From assembly GCA_037349105.1 (NCBI GenBank), contig JAYJMM010000028.1, positions 1,054,001 to 1,118,000 on the forward strand: 64,000 nt of DNA, in the 5' to 3' direction. Position numbers and translations under genes: made by a program. The stretch is from Limnomonas spitsbergensis. Lineage: Eukaryota; Chlorophyta; Chlorophyceae; Chlamydomonadales. The notes under the pieces were generated by a model. The model worked only from the letters and a program-made list of their open reading frames with translations, was not told where the DNA came from and made no database searches. Shown piece after piece: positions 1 to 10,178 of this stretch. Numbering within the stretch: position 1 is the first letter of the stretch; each line of letters begins with the position of its first letter.

Positions 1-300
1 CTCCCCTGCTGCATTCATCGGTTCCCCTGGGTGGCTCCTGGCTTTGCTGCCTTGGCTGTTCCCAGCTGTCTGCCTGCCCCCTGGGCGGCTCCTGGCCTTG
101 ATGGTTTGGCTGTTCCCTGCTGTCTGCCCGCTCCCTGGGCGGCTCTTGGCTGTACCAGCTGGGTTGTTCTCTGTTGTATTCCTGCTCTCTGGGCATCTCC
201 TGGCTTTGCCAGTACTGCTGTTCTTCACTGCTTGCTTGTCCCCTGGGCTGCCCTTGGTTCTGTCTTCCTGGCTGCGTCCCTCTTGTGTAATTCCTGGCGA
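1..300 (-). repeat. Gag minisatellite coding for Gln/Gly/Pro/Arg-rich repeats (copy E)
   Basis: About five imperfect units of roughly 60 bp encode variants of SQEPPRG and EQPRQQ blocks on the minus strand. The same repeats lie in the gag of copy A (20960-21320) and copy D (63180-63460) with different unit numbers, so the array changes length between copies. Confidence 0.75.
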
Positions 301-2176
301 AGGAATCAGATTGCGTTTCCCCTCTGGTTTCATGCCTTCTTGGTCCACTGCTGCGCACACTGCATGCAGGCTCGTCATGTTGCGTTCCTCTTGCTGCTCC
401 CTCTTGCCTTTTCCTCAGGAATTCCTCAATGTTATCCAATTGGGTCTCCTGGCATGTGTTCTCTTTGTCCTCGACGATGCACAGGAGTGCATAAGATTCT
501 TGCATGCTTGCTCTGCGCGTTGCTACGCCTTGCTCAGCCATCCTGGCCAGTGATCGGCTAGTCAACTCCACTCTTTCGCTGGCGGCTGGGCTACTGGCCC
601 TGGGTTCTTCCCTGCCCCTTGGCCGCCCCCTGAGGCTTGGCTCACTGCTGACCTCAAAAAACTCCGATCTGGGTGTCGGTGTTGGCGCGGCCCTGGCCTG
701 CTGCTGCCACCTCTGGACTTCCCTGAGATCCTCAGGCTGTTGCGCCGCTGTTTCGAATCCTTCCCACACCTGGTCCTCCTCATCTTCTGGTTCGGAAGTG
801 TGCTCCACTGGATGTCCTGTCACCTCATCGCACCACTCATCTGCGAAAGCCTTGACAGCTAGGGCTGCTTCGCGTCCTACCCTTCCCTTGGACACCTGTC
901 CAAGGGCGGTCAACAGCATTGCCCTGTCATGCCCGGTGTGGGACATACCCATCATGGCCTTTGTTGCCCATCCCTGCAGATGATGGGCCCTGAACTCCTC
1001 AATGGCTGCGATTTGATCCTGGAGTTGCGAGAACGTCCTGGTGCATACTTCCTTCCACAGGTTTGTTGCCCACTGCAAAAGTCCTGCCCAACCGAGCGGC
1101 TGCATTTGCTTCTCTGGCTCCTCTTCGCCGCTGACCCCATCCACTGCCCTGGAGCGCTCTGGCTCTCTAAGTCTGGCATCCTGCGCCTGCACTGGTTCTG
1201 GAAAAAATCCACGCCGGATTCCCTTGCTGCTGCCGCCTTGCATCTGGTTGCTAGATCCCTCCTTGGGTGTCTGCACAGGTCTGCCCACACTGGGCGCAAA
1301 CTTGGACAGCGGCGTCCCGTAGACTGTGGATCCCACCCCTCTTTTAATCAGCACCTTGCGTGGTCGCATTGGCTGTCTTGGGCGCAGTCCTGTCACTGGC
1401 TGCCGCTCCTTCTCTTCTTGTATCGGCTCAGGCAGCTCTTCCTCAGATATTAGGTCAGCCCACGGCTTTCCCACTGGTACGGCTGACTTTTCCTGTGGTT
1501 TTCTGCTGCTCTGCGGGACCTGCCTGGTCACAGCAGGCTGGATCTCAGCTCCCTCGCGCTTGATCTCTGCAAGCACACTCCTAACTTCCATGTCCTCTGC
1601 TCTCATTCGCGGTTTGTCTGGGCAGGTTTTATCACTGCCTGCAAACCCTCCTGGGGCTGCGGCTACCTCGGCCTTTTGATCCGGCTGGCTGGGCTCTTTG
1701 ACCTGCTGCGCAACCCTGGCCACCCTGGGCAGAATCTGCTGCGGCGCTGCCTCGGGTTCACAGCTCTGCCGCGTGTCACAGCTCTGGGGCGCTTCCGTCG
1801 CTTGATCCAAGATTAGCTCTGGGGTTCCCGCTTGCGTCTGCCACTGCTTGAAATTCAGGCTGCTTTCTGAACCAGCGGGCAATGGACCCCCTCGACCAAT
1901 GCCTTTTCGCGTTACTAGCATTGCACCATCTGCCTGCGCCCCTGCCTCTCTGGGTGGTACGCGGCCCGGCTCAGGCACCTTGCAGTCCTCTGCAGGCGGT
2001 TCCACTGGCCCTGTCAGCTTTTCCGCCATCAACAGGGCTTCTGCAACAAATTCATCGCTAGCATTCCTCAGGTCTACACCCGGCTCCAGCCCCCTCAGAC
2101 GCCCACTCTTCCGTTGGACGTCAGGGTGCTGGTGCCTATCGGGATTCAGATCTACGCCTGTCATTCCCACAGGCAT
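1..2176 (-). CDS. Gag polyprotein, N-terminal part (copy E), partial at window edge
   Basis: The reading frame starts at the ATG at 2176 (MPVGMTGVDLNPDR) and stays open for about 725 codons to the window edge. It is homologous to copy A 19035-21200. It has a charged, proline-rich N-terminus, a predicted helical segment around the WATNLWKEV motif, and then repeats rich in Gln, Gly, Pro and Arg. At about 1595-1620 the frame runs straight through the point where copy A has lost one base, so E keeps the undamaged arrangement and shows that the two gag ORFs of copy A were one gene. Gag would form the particle around the element RNA in the cytoplasm; the capsid-like and zinc-knuckle parts lie beyond the edge. 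Confidence 0.75.
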   Translation of the reverse strand, partial: MPVGMTGVDLNPDRHQHPDVQRKSGRLRGLEPGVDLRNASDEFVAEALLMAEKLTGPVEPPAEDCKVPEPGRVPPREAGAQADGAMLVTRKGIGRGGPLPAGSESSLNFKQWQTQAGTPELILDQATEAPQSCDTRQSCEPEAAPQQILPRVARVAQQVKEPSQPDQKAEVAAAPGGFAGSDKTCPDKPRMRAEDMEVRSVLAEIKREGAEIQPAVTRQVPQSSRKPQEKSAVPVGKPWADLISEEELPEPIQEEKERQPVTGLRPRQPMRPRKVLIKRGVGSTVYGTPLSKFAPSVGRPVQTPKEGSSNQMQGGSSKGIRRGFFPEPVQAQDARLREPERSRAVDGVSGEEEPEKQMQPLGWAGLLQWATNLWKEVCTRTFSQLQDQIAAIEEFRAHHLQGWATKAMMGMSHTGHDRAMLLTALGQVSKGRVGREAALAVKAFADEWCDEVTGHPVEHTSEPEDEEDQVWEGFETAAQQPEDLREVQRWQQQARAAPTPTPRSEFFEVSSEPSLRGRPRGREEPRASSPAASERVELTSRSLARMAEQGVATRRASMQESYALLCIVEDKENTCQETQLDNIEEFLRKRQEGAARGTQHDEPACSVRSSGPRRHETRGETQSDSFARNYTRGTQPGRQNQGQPRGQASSEEQQYWQSQEMPREQEYNREQPSWYSQEPPRERADSREQPNHQGQEPPRGQADSWEQPRQQSQEPPRGTDECSRG

Positions 2177-3570
2177 TTTACGAACCGCACGGTCCTGCAG
2201 GTGTGCTGGCGACACCCCCTACAAAACCTGCTAACGTTAGGCTTCTGCCCCTTGTTCCTACTGCAATCTGGTAAGGATGTGCAAGTCAAGACCGGACGGC
2301 AGGTACAGCAATTACGCAGGATAGGCCTCGCCTTTCTGTTGTTCTGCTCACTAATTTTAATCTGGCGGAATCCTCCTTAACCCTTTTTTCTGCTCGCTAA
2401 TTTTTAATCTGGCGGAATCCTCCTTCGCCCTTTTTAGCATCTCCCACCTTTGCTGGCTGGGCTGCTTCTAGATGGCCCACGTCCCGCGTGGATGTCTCGC
2501 GTCCTGCGCGGGGGTATCCTCTTGCGTAGTGTCCGTTCCGCTCTGCGGTCCTGCGGGGATCCTTTGGTACACTCACAAAATTTCAAACTTGGATACTCTA
2601 TCCCTAAGTTCACTTCTGTCAATGATGAAAGATTGGATCCACCTAATCACAATCTGCAGTCACACAGGTAATTATCCGCTGGGTGTATAAATCCACAGCC
2701 AGATCTTCAAGCCTCTCCTGGACTACAACACTAAGCTGCCACGCTTAATGATTCTCAGGGTTTAACTTGGCAATCTCTCTCTGGAGATTACCACAGCAAA
2801 GTGCAGTTCAAACACTGTCCAAGGTCGTTTGCATGCAAACAAAATTCCAATTCCGCTGCACAAGCACCTTAAGCAGGAATTGGCAAATCAGGCTGATCAG
2901 GCTAGATCTACTTCGTCCCTTTCTAAAGGACACGCAATGTGCGCTTCAGGTCCGTGGCGGACTTCTTTCCTCACGGCAGTGACGGACGCCTACGGGCAGG
3001 CTCAGTGACTACACACTGGCTGCGAGTGCTCAGCGAGTTAAGCGGCAGAGCTGGGTATTTGTATGTCTAGCAATTGACTATGGTAGCGTAGGCCTTCTGG
3101 CCGTCTGGGCGCGATCCAGCTGGGCTATGTTAAGGGCACTTACCGCGCGTCTCGCGGTGAGGATGACGGGACGTGGACTGCGTACTTCTTCTTCGGCAGG
3201 GTCTCGGTCCTCTTACTAGGTACTTGTCTCCAGCTATCTCAGCGGAGGCTGAGCTAGTCTTGACTTGAGTTAGGGTACTGACTTATGTGAACGTAGGAGG
3301 TCTCATACACGGATGACGGCCGGCGCTCGTTACAAATAGAGGTCTGTCCTTTTGAAAGGGACGAAGTAACTAGTTTAGGCAATTGCCGGGATACAGGGAC
3401 CCGGCAAGCCCTAATTCAGAGTACGGTAGAATCTGTCAAATCACCCTGCGTAAGCGGGTTTCTAGGTCTCAGTTCAAATCCGGAGACTCCGCAGATAAAC
3501 TGCGGAGGCTCCGCGGCCGCTAACTGCGGTCTAAACGGTTCTGTCACGTATACGGTAATATACTGTGACA
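2177..3570 (-). other. 5' terminal non-coding region of copy E
   Basis: About 1.4 kb lies between the element end and the gag ATG, homologous to 17641-19034. It holds a terminal near-palindrome (3542-3570), a GC-rich hairpin (around 3485-3515), a 24-bp inverted repeat (2909-2932 with 3345-3368) and two ~45-bp tandem units next to gag (2348-2440). No primer-binding site complementary to a familiar tRNA end was recognised. It would be expected to hold the promoter, but no promoter motif can be named with confidence. Confidence 0.6.
3542..3570. repeat. Terminal near-palindrome of copy E
   Basis: A 29-bp segment bounded by TGTCAC and GTGACA forms the outer 5' end of the element. The identical segment, inverted, is at 17641-17669 in copy A. 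It may be an integrase recognition site. Confidence 0.7.
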
Positions 3571-4584
3571 GACACTATACTTCCAGTCTCTTACGCATGT
3601 GAGTCGATCAGGCCATCCAGTCCGGTGTCTGAAATAAGCCATGCGGCCAGTCAGTTCATGAGCACCTCGCCAGGTAAAGAGTCATTGTGGTCGACCTTGG
3701 GCCAGTTTCTGGGGACGATTCCTAAAACTCCCGTGGGATCCCGGCAGTCAATGTTGCCACTGCCTCTAGAGCATGTGTGCTCCCCGGAGGCGGTGCCCAT
3801 GCAGGAATACTCCTTCGACCAAAGGTTTGAGGGTCCGGAGAGTGGATCCGGAGCTGGTAAGGCACGTTACCCGGCCTCCATCCCCGACGGCGAGTCCCCT
3901 AACATCTGGTCATTTCTGACAATGAAGGTGAAGGGAATGTTTGAAGTGGTCATGGGCAACACCACCGATGTAAGTCAGACTCATAACCGAGGTTCCTATC
4001 AGCACGACTCGGTTGGTAGTGTGCAAACCTCAGAAGCCGATTTTGGAACCTCCACTGACAGAATCCAGGTAAGCACTGAGCTGTTCCGAGAATCACGAGG
4101 ACACCAGGAGGTCACCCCAGATTTAGCCACAAGGCAGCGTGGCTCACGCACACAAGGTGAGGTATTAATCACAACTGTGGGGGGGACCCCCACAAGATCT
4201 CTGGCAGCTGAGCCAAGGTTCTGGAGACGAGACCCGCTCTTTGAGAGTCATGGTCCAGAGCAGAATGAGATTGTTTTAGAGATGGGCCCCCTCAACAAAG
4301 ACCCACCCGAGCCAATTGAGTTGGAGGATCAGGCTGTGTCTGATGCACACCATTTTGTGCAGACTCGTGTGATTGAGGAGTGGGAGATTCGGCAGATGTG
4401 GGCTGACACTGGTCAGGCCGCTAGTGACCGAGGCCAGACCATCCCATGCTCTGCCCTGCCCATGCTGACTGACAACTGCAAGCAGCGTTCCCCATTGTGT
4501 GCCCCGACCCAAGGTGCCCGCGGCCAGCTTGACGGGCAGGCCAGCCTGACCAAGACAGAACGGAGTAACATGAACCTCCGGTAA
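3571..4584 (+). CDS. Unassigned ORF fragment cut at its 5' side by copy E
   Basis: A frame open from the element boundary at 3571 runs to TAA at 4582-4584. The first ATG is at 3658, giving 308 codons. The product is hydrophilic, rich in Ser, Thr, Glu and Gln, with no membrane segment, zinc finger or catalytic motif that I recognise. Because the frame is open right up to the insertion point, the gene may originally have extended further upstream and been interrupted by copy E. It could be a host exon or a gag-like ORF of another element. I do not recognise a family. Confidence 0.4.
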   Translation, partial: DTILPVSYACESIRPSSPVSEISHAASQFMSTSPGKESLWSTLGQFLGTIPKTPVGSRQSMLPLPLEHVCSPEAVPMQEYSFDQRFEGPESGSGAGKARYPASIPDGESPNIWSFLTMKVKGMFEVVMGNTTDVSQTHNRGSYQHDSVGSVQTSEADFGTSTDRIQVSTELFRESRGHQEVTPDLATRQRGSRTQGEVLITTVGGTPTRSLAAEPRFWRRDPLFESHGPEQNEIVLEMGPLNKDPPEPIELEDQAVSDAHHFVQTRVIEEWEIRQMWADTGQAASDRGQTIPCSALPMLTDNCKQRSPLCAPTQGARGQLDGQASLTKTERSNMNLR

Positions 4585-5060
4585 AAGTTATTTACTTGTT
4601 TTGATGGAAGCCTTGATGATCAACTCAAGGTATGTGGGTTCGGTCATGGCTGTCTTGAGGGACGCTTCGCCTTGGACTCGATCCAATCCTGAATGAACAA
4701 AATGGTTCATTGCAATATAATTTCGTGATTCCGACCTGAGCTTCATGAATGCATCTATCCAATCGTGCATCACCTGATTGCTGTGTTGTACACATCTGCC
4801 AGTACAAATCATGCAGTACATTGCTGTACATGCCTGCCAGGACTTGCATGTTGTACGTGGCCACTATTGATATTCATACCGTACGGTACACATGTTACAC
4901 ATGCAGTACAACAGCTGTACCTCGTGCATGGTGTTCATGCAACACACATCTGCTGTTTAAGCTAGCCAGTACATTTCTGTAGTGCATATCTGTTGTATAT
5001 GTCAGATGTACATTTCTGCAGTACACATCTGCCAGTACACACATGCAACACGTAGCTGCC
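4585..5060. repeat. Degenerate TGTACA/CATCTGC-rich repeat tract
   Basis: From about 4785 to 5050 short blocks such as GTACACATCTGCCAGTACA, TGCAGTACA and TGTACATG recur irregularly. The tract is rich in the palindrome TGTACA and its near relatives. Short ORFs across it are low-complexity reading-frame noise. It looks like an old, diverged tandem array or the non-coding tail of an unknown element. Confidence 0.5.
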
Positions 5061-5494
5061 GGCTGACCCACGCCTATAAGGCGCCTTCATTGGATTTTTT
5101 TTTATTCCCCTGGCTTTCTATCCCAGAATTTAGACAGCCCCTTCTCAACCTTCGACCCCTGGTTTTGCCTCAGGTTGGGGGGGGACGATGGGCTGTCATG
5201 AGTTCAGCCGCATAGTGGCTTAATTTGTGTTGAACTGCTGCATATGACAGGCGGTTCCCGCTGAAGCTGGCGGAAATGCCATGGATGGCCTCAAGGACTT
5301 CGTCACTCTGAGCCACCATCACAGCCATCATGCGGCAGCAAGAGAGCCGCCGCCAATTATCCAATCAGGAGAAGACAAGCGGCTGCGGGCAGGATGCAAG
5401 ATGGACGCCGTCAAGCCGCGTCTTTAATTAGGCATTTAGGCGTAAGGCAACTGGCGGCGCCTTCGGCCCCAACGACGGCAGAGGTGAAAACCCG

Positions 5495-5742
5495 GCCGGC
5501 CGAAGGAGCCTGACTGAAGGGCCAATGCAACAGCCTCAGGGCATGCATGGGGCCCGGAGGTCCGGTGGTGACGAGGCCCTTCCTCAAATGAAGGAGCCCA
5601 AGCCACCGCTCAGCGATGCGGAGCCGAAGGAGCCAGATGAACGGGCCTGTGCACCAGCCTAACCGCACGCATCAGGCCCCGACGTCCGGTAGTGATAAAG
5701 CCCCTCCTCAAGTGGGGGAGCACAAGCCACCACTGGACGTCC
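5495..5742. repeat. Imperfect tandem duplication, 124-bp period
   Basis: Two units (about 5495-5618 and 5619-5742) align without a net gap. Landmarks CGAAGGAGCC at 5501 and 5625, and TCCGGTGGTG/TCCGGTAGTG at 5561 and 5685, are each 124 bp apart. The period is not a multiple of three, so it is unlikely to be a coding repeat. Confidence 0.65.
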
Positions 5743-6083
5743 ATCATCGTCCGATGATAAGTGCAAGGAGCGCAAGCGGCTGAAGAAGCAGCGGAAAGCC
5801 AATCGCCGGGCAGCCGGCCACGAGGACTTCAACCAGGATTTGGACAGCCACGTATGGAAGGGCCCAAGGGCCAAAGCTGCCGCTGCCGGAGCCGCGAATG
5901 CTTCAGCTGCCTACGGTGGCAACATTTTCTAAAAGCGGCCAACGCCACCATCAGCGCTGCCGCTGGAGCTGCCGCTAGCGTCGTCACTGATGTACATGAA
6001 GACCATGACTTCAAAAAGGGTGTTTGTGCTGGCGCCGCTCGTAAGGGCGACGGTGGAGGGACATCTACTAGTCGTCATCTGCC
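5743..6083 (+). other. Unassigned stretch with a short lysine/alanine-rich open frame
   Basis: An open frame ends with TAA near 5932 after a basic segment (KCKERKRLKKQRK) and an alanine-rich tail. It has no convincing start and no recognised family. It may be the 3' end of a coding exon or chance. The stretch ends where family-B homology begins at about 6084. Confidence 0.25.
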
Positions 6084-8484
6084 TGAACGCAAGCGTCTTC
6101 AACGACGAGCTGCGCTTTATCTCTGGTCCGCTGAGAAGAGTATTCTATATCGACGAATGCCAGGCGGTACAACCAAGGTGGTACCACCCCCTGGTGACCG
6201 GTTGGCACTCGTGCACAAAATGCATGTAGAAATTGTCATAATGGCAGGCGCCGCACAATGGGGCTTGTCATGATGACCCATTGGTGGGTTGGTTTATATA
6301 ATGACTGCAAGAGAGTGGTCCAGTGCTGCGAGGCCTGTGATTACACTAAAGTATCGTTCAATGCTATGCAGCCTGTTATGCATCCCTTACCCATCAGAGG
6401 ACTAATGTACCGATGGCATCTGGCTCTTTCTGGTCCTTACACGGCTTCTAACCGTGGTCACACCTATGTTATGGTAGCTGTAGAAAGCTACTCTAAATGG
6501 GTTGAGGTATTTCCCATGACTGCTAAATCATCTAAAGAAGTAGCTTACCATTTCCTGCACGGCATCCTGGCACGATGTGGGGCATGCGCTGAAGTAGTCA
6601 CAGACGGTGGTGGGGAGTTTCAAGGTGAAATGGACTCACTGCTTGTCCGTGCCATGATTGATCATAGAGTCACCAGTTCCTTCCATCCCCAAGCCAATGG
6701 GCAGGCGGAGAGGCTGGTGAATTATCAAGGCATTTGCACGTTTCAAGAGAGCCTCGAGAATGGGACATGTATGTGCCCTGGATAGCACTCGGGTACCGAG
6801 TCACAAAGCATGCCAGCACCTTGATGAGTCCCTACCAGCTGCTGTTTTCCTGTGAACCAGTCATCCCTCCTGCTATCATGGAAAGGTTGAATGGGGATCA
6901 GACAGTGGATTACCTGGATGTGGATGCTGCTGCTGAACTTGTACTGTTCCGTTCTGAATTGCTAGCCAAGAACTGCGTGATGGTCGGCCAGAATCTTCTG
7001 GTGGCTCAACAGCGAGATACCCTGCGTTACGCAAGGCTTCGAAGTGGAGGTTACCTTCCATCAATAGCTAAGTATACTGAGGGGCAGTTTGTGTATGTAC
7101 GGGATGAGAACCGGCTGCACTCCACTGCAAGACCTTACGTGCTTTGGGTGTTTGATGTACGGCCAAGTGGAGTCATTGTCCTGGTTGGTCGCAATGGGGT
7201 GACTGTGGCTGAGAACGCTATTAACTGCGCGCCATGTCATCTGCCCATAGAGGGACTCTTACCCCCATCCAAAAGATGGCAAAAGCCAGCACCAGACTTC
7301 CCTTGCCAGAGATGTCTGCTGCCTGATAATGCTAAGGAAATGATTCTGTGTGGTAGTTGTGGGCGAGGCACTCACACTTATTGTTTGGTACCACGGCTTA
7401 CTACTGTCCCTGCTGGTTACTGGATTTGTGAGCAATGCAGGACTGCGGGAGCTGACGCTACTGGTGTTGCACGACGTAATGTTGCGGCGGAGCTGGAGGA
7501 ACCAGCGGCCGCTGTGACAGGTTATCAGCTGCGGCCTGCTAAGCAAAATAAGGCAGGAAGGGTGATGGGAGCCGCCAATGGCGGTGGCCTTGTTGAGGGT
7601 GAAGAAGAAGGACCCGCTGAAGACAGGGAAGAGGATGCGCATTGTCTTGCCGGGACCGCCTCAGACGGTGCCGGAAGCAATGCGGTTGAGCTTGCCGGGA
7701 CCGTCGCAATTGTCAGCAAGGAGGAAATCGCTGAGGAGGTGCAACCTGATGATCAGCGCCCTACCCGTGCATCCGTGAGAATCCGCGTCTACAACAAAAG
7801 GTTCGAAAGCCATGTCACTCATCCTTGGGTGCCCCCAGATTTCAACAACTGGGGTGTCCGTGGAGATGCGGTGGATGCCCTGAGGTCCCTGATGCCTGGA
7901 GTGTGGCGAGAGCGCGATGAGGCTGCGGTCTACTTGGGCACAGGATGCCGGGAGGATGGTCGTACCAACTCTATCCTCTTTCACATCTCACCATTGAAGA
8001 CAGCGACTGCAACACCCTGCTGGACTGCCTTGACCTATCCCTGTCCCCCAGCATTCTTTTGCTGTTCAAGGATAATGGGCAAGCCACCGGGCTTATGCAG
8101 AACAGCCAGCTTTACCCTTACCCTCGATCCCTCCACGTTCTCACCAACTTGGGCATCGGTGTCAACGTCCCTGCAGACTACTGTGCTGACCCACTGCAAC
8201 CCTCCACCTACGAGTTTCTGCTACGACAACATGGACTGCATGTCCTTATCACAAACCCTCCTGCTGAATACGCTGACATCTCCTGCGCTCTCGCTGTCAA
8301 GTACGCGTGTCACGTGGCTTGCTGCTTAGTCTCCCAAGATTTCCTTAAGTGTCATCCAGCAAGGTTTGAGTGGCTGCCCCAGCTACGGAGAGAAAGGCGG
8401 CTGGTCATTTTGCAGTCTGTCAGCTTCACAACAGGTCTGGGAGCTAACCGGTCCATTCACGGCTGTTGCAGCAATAAAGTGTAG
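6084..8484 (+). pseudogene. Broken family-B pol 3' part: integrase, PHD finger, C-terminal NPP domain
   Basis: Compared with the intact frame in copy 2, this copy has a 1-base deletion near 6233, a 16-base deletion near 6726 and a 1-base deletion near 7942, so the protein is spread over three frames (6258-6785, 6734-8329, 7945-8484). The integrase core is readable, with VVTDGGGEFQG and GQAERLV. The PHD finger here keeps its full Cys set (CQRC, CGSC, H, YC, CEQC), whereas copy 2 has lost one cysteine. The last part matches the NPP-containing domain of copy 2 but ends earlier, at the TAG at 8482-8484. Confidence 0.8.
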
Positions 8485-9328
8485 ATCCTCGTGTTTGCAA
8501 CAGCGGCTATCCGGGCCCGGATGATCCCACCGATGCACACGTTCATCCGTTAAGCCAATATTGTGCTGCTCTCTAGTGCCAGAATATAGTTGCGTTTCCT
8601 TCGTTTACTTTGACAATTGACGGTGTATCTGAGCTGAATTGTCACTGGATCTGGGGGGAGCTGGGAATTAGGATAAATCTTTGTATTTACTAGTGCTGGA
8701 AATTGTGAGCCGAAGTTGGAACTGGATGATTGACAAAATGTGTCTTACGATAAGAAACTATTATGTATTTGCTCAAAACTGAATATATTTTAGGATGATA
8801 TTTGATTCAAAACAAAACAAAAATTGCGAACAGTTTTCAACATCTGGGGGGGAAGTTGTTGTGCATAATACGCATTTTTAGGGTTTAGGAGGTGTCTACC
8901 GTGAGGTGGCATTCTCATATGTCTGGCGCGAGCCTATAGGCATCCTCGATCAGGTGTTAGGTAGGCGATCGGGAAGTTTGAGATGGTGTGGATCGGGAAA
9001 CCGATTGCACTAGAGCAGGGCTGATGTAGTCTTCTGGACTTGGGGTCGATTGGGCCCAGGGGGAAGGTGAACAGTACCGATGGTGACGTGAACTGGGCTC
9101 TTCAGCTTGAAGAGGGTCCCTTAAAGCGACTGTGGCGAGTTACGGTAATGCGTAAAAGTCACAGCTAACGTACGCATTGTATCGGAGGTTATTTTTCCTA
9201 CCGGTACTTGTGCCCCATGGACTCTGGGCAGGCCCAGGGGTGGGAAGTCTGATAACAAGACGCAGTTCTTAAAATGCTGTCGTACTTGTTTATTACCGCC
9301 TCTAGTGTTGTTCGATCTAGGGGGGGGA
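8485..9328 (+). other. Family-B 3' untranslated region with two polypurine tracts
   Basis: This corresponds to 56163-56934 in copy 2. Near 8846-8856 a G-rich purine run precedes TTGTTGTGCATAATACGC, and near 9319-9328 a second G-run directly precedes TGTCTTGTG. Either could act as a plus-strand primer next to a 3' terminal repeat. The sequence between is moderately conserved between copies (for example GTGTCTACCGTGAGGTGGCA at about 8890) without an open frame. Confidence 0.5.
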
Positions 9329-9389
9329 TGTCTTGTGTTCTTTTCGCTTGGTGCACCCATTCCTTAGGGTGCACCCCTGTGCCGCGACA
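9329..9389 (+). repeat. 61-bp TGTC...GACA unit, internal copy (B copy 1)
   Basis: The unit starts TGTCTTGTG and ends CCGCGACA. It contains a hairpin with a 9-bp stem, GGTGCACCC and GGGTGCACC, around an 8-base loop. It follows a G-rich polypurine tract. It is identical to 10118-10178 and differs by one base from 56935-56995. Confidence 0.85.
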
Positions 9390-10117
9390 GCTGTCACGAC
9401 GTATGACTGCACCGTGCGTTTGACCGCGCCAACTGCTTTTCCGTTGGAAGTTATGTGTGAACTTGAACAAGTGTGTCTGCCGTCTTAAGGAATCCCGAAC
9501 TGGGTCCTTTACTTTTTCTTTCTTACTTGATCTCACGGCCTTCAATAGACTCTTCACGTTTCCAGCTATTGTTCCTGATTATCGATCTACAAGTTAATCG
9601 TCAACCAAAGTCTTACTAAGGGGAAACTGGCAGAGCAGCTAGGCCAACAGCGACCCTATAAGCATCAACAAGTCTCCTAATACGAAGCTGGCAGAGCATC
9701 TAGGCCAACAGTCGACTATCTGTAGCAATTAGAGTTATTCCTGCCTCTTAACAAGGCATATCTCCAGCCTTACAGCTGGATATTACCACCAACCCACCAT
9801 CACATCTCCAACCTACAGCCTTTCCTTTGGCTCCAAGTCGACCATCTGATTCATCAGAGATATCTTCAGTCACCAAAAGTCGCCAAGCAAGCGACTCACC
9901 ACAGCAGATCAACGGCCACATTCGCCCAAGATCGTCCCAAGAAACCTATAAGTACCTCAGGAGTCGAGGCTTTACGGAATCTTGTCAACAGTATCCAAGA
10001 AGTCGAGGTGAAGTAGCAAGAGCTATCACCTGTTATCGAGCTGAGTTCACTGAGTTACAACAGTGGATCGAGAAGCTCCTACTATAAGCTATGTAAGAGT
10101 TTATTAGTACTTGTTAA
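9390..10117 (+). other. Family-B terminal region with short ORF and UGUAA signal (copy 1)
   Basis: This 0.73-kb region is conserved in copy 2 (56996-57723). It contains two direct repeats of CTGGCAGAGC followed by CTAGGCCAACAG (about 9629 and 9690). It also holds a Ser/Arg-rich open frame that ends at 10087; its 9827 start is not ATG. TGTAA at 10092-10096 lies about 19 bases before the shared end at AGTACTTGTT, which fits the green-algal poly(A) signal. It may be the R/U5 part of a terminal repeat or a leader sequence with the start of gag. Confidence 0.5.
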
Positions 10118-10178
10118 TGTCTTGTGTTCTTTTCGCTTGGTGCACCCATTCCTTAGGGTGCACCCCTGTGCCGCGACA
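10118..10178 (+). repeat. 61-bp TGTC...GACA unit, terminal copy (B copy 1)
   Basis: This is a perfect repeat of 9329-9389, placed exactly where the homology to B copy 2 stops. It probably marks the outer end of the element; the following bases (AGACATGTTC) are unrelated to the other copy. Confidence 0.8.

Larger units (their letters stand above)
1..3570 (-). mobile_element. Family-A Ty3/gypsy-like retroelement, 5' part (copy E)
   Basis: This is the 5' portion of a large retroelement read on the minus strand; it continues beyond the left edge. Its 5' end at 3570 matches the 5' end of the complete copy A at 17641 (both begin TGTCACAG on the element strand). The following ~1.4 kb and the start of gag are homologous to 17641-20800 in the opposite orientation. 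Only the 5' terminal region and about 725 gag codons are inside the window, so its pol genes cannot be judged. The four bases outside its end, read on the element strand, are TGTC, the same tetranucleotide that is duplicated around copy A. Confidence 0.85.
6084..10178 (+). mobile_element. Family-B Ty3/gypsy-like retroelement, 5'-truncated copy 1
   Basis: Homology to B copy 2 (53677-57723) starts abruptly at about 6084, just upstream of the integrase zinc domain, and runs to about 10115. It contains degenerate integrase, a PHD finger, a C-terminal putative methyltransferase-like domain, a ~0.85-kb 3' untranslated part and a terminal region from 9329. Unlike copy 2 it carries a second 61-bp terminal unit at 10118-10178. 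RT, RNase H and DNMT are absent. Three indels break the coding frame, so the copy is dead. Confidence 0.85.

Noticed and set aside
31..561. Plus-strand hydrophobic ORFs at the left edge
   Set aside because: They are antisense shadows of the copy-E gag minisatellite and start at non-ATG codons.
3421..3500. tRNA-like T-arm (GTTCAAATCC) in the 5' region of copy E
   Set aside because: No cloverleaf could be drawn, the stem partners do not fit an acceptor or T-stem, and copy A has changed the loop to GCTCAAACCC.
9827..10087. Short ORF in the family-B terminal region called as a gene
   Set aside because: It has no ATG at its nominal start and copy 2 does not preserve it as an equally long frame; kept only as part of the terminal region.
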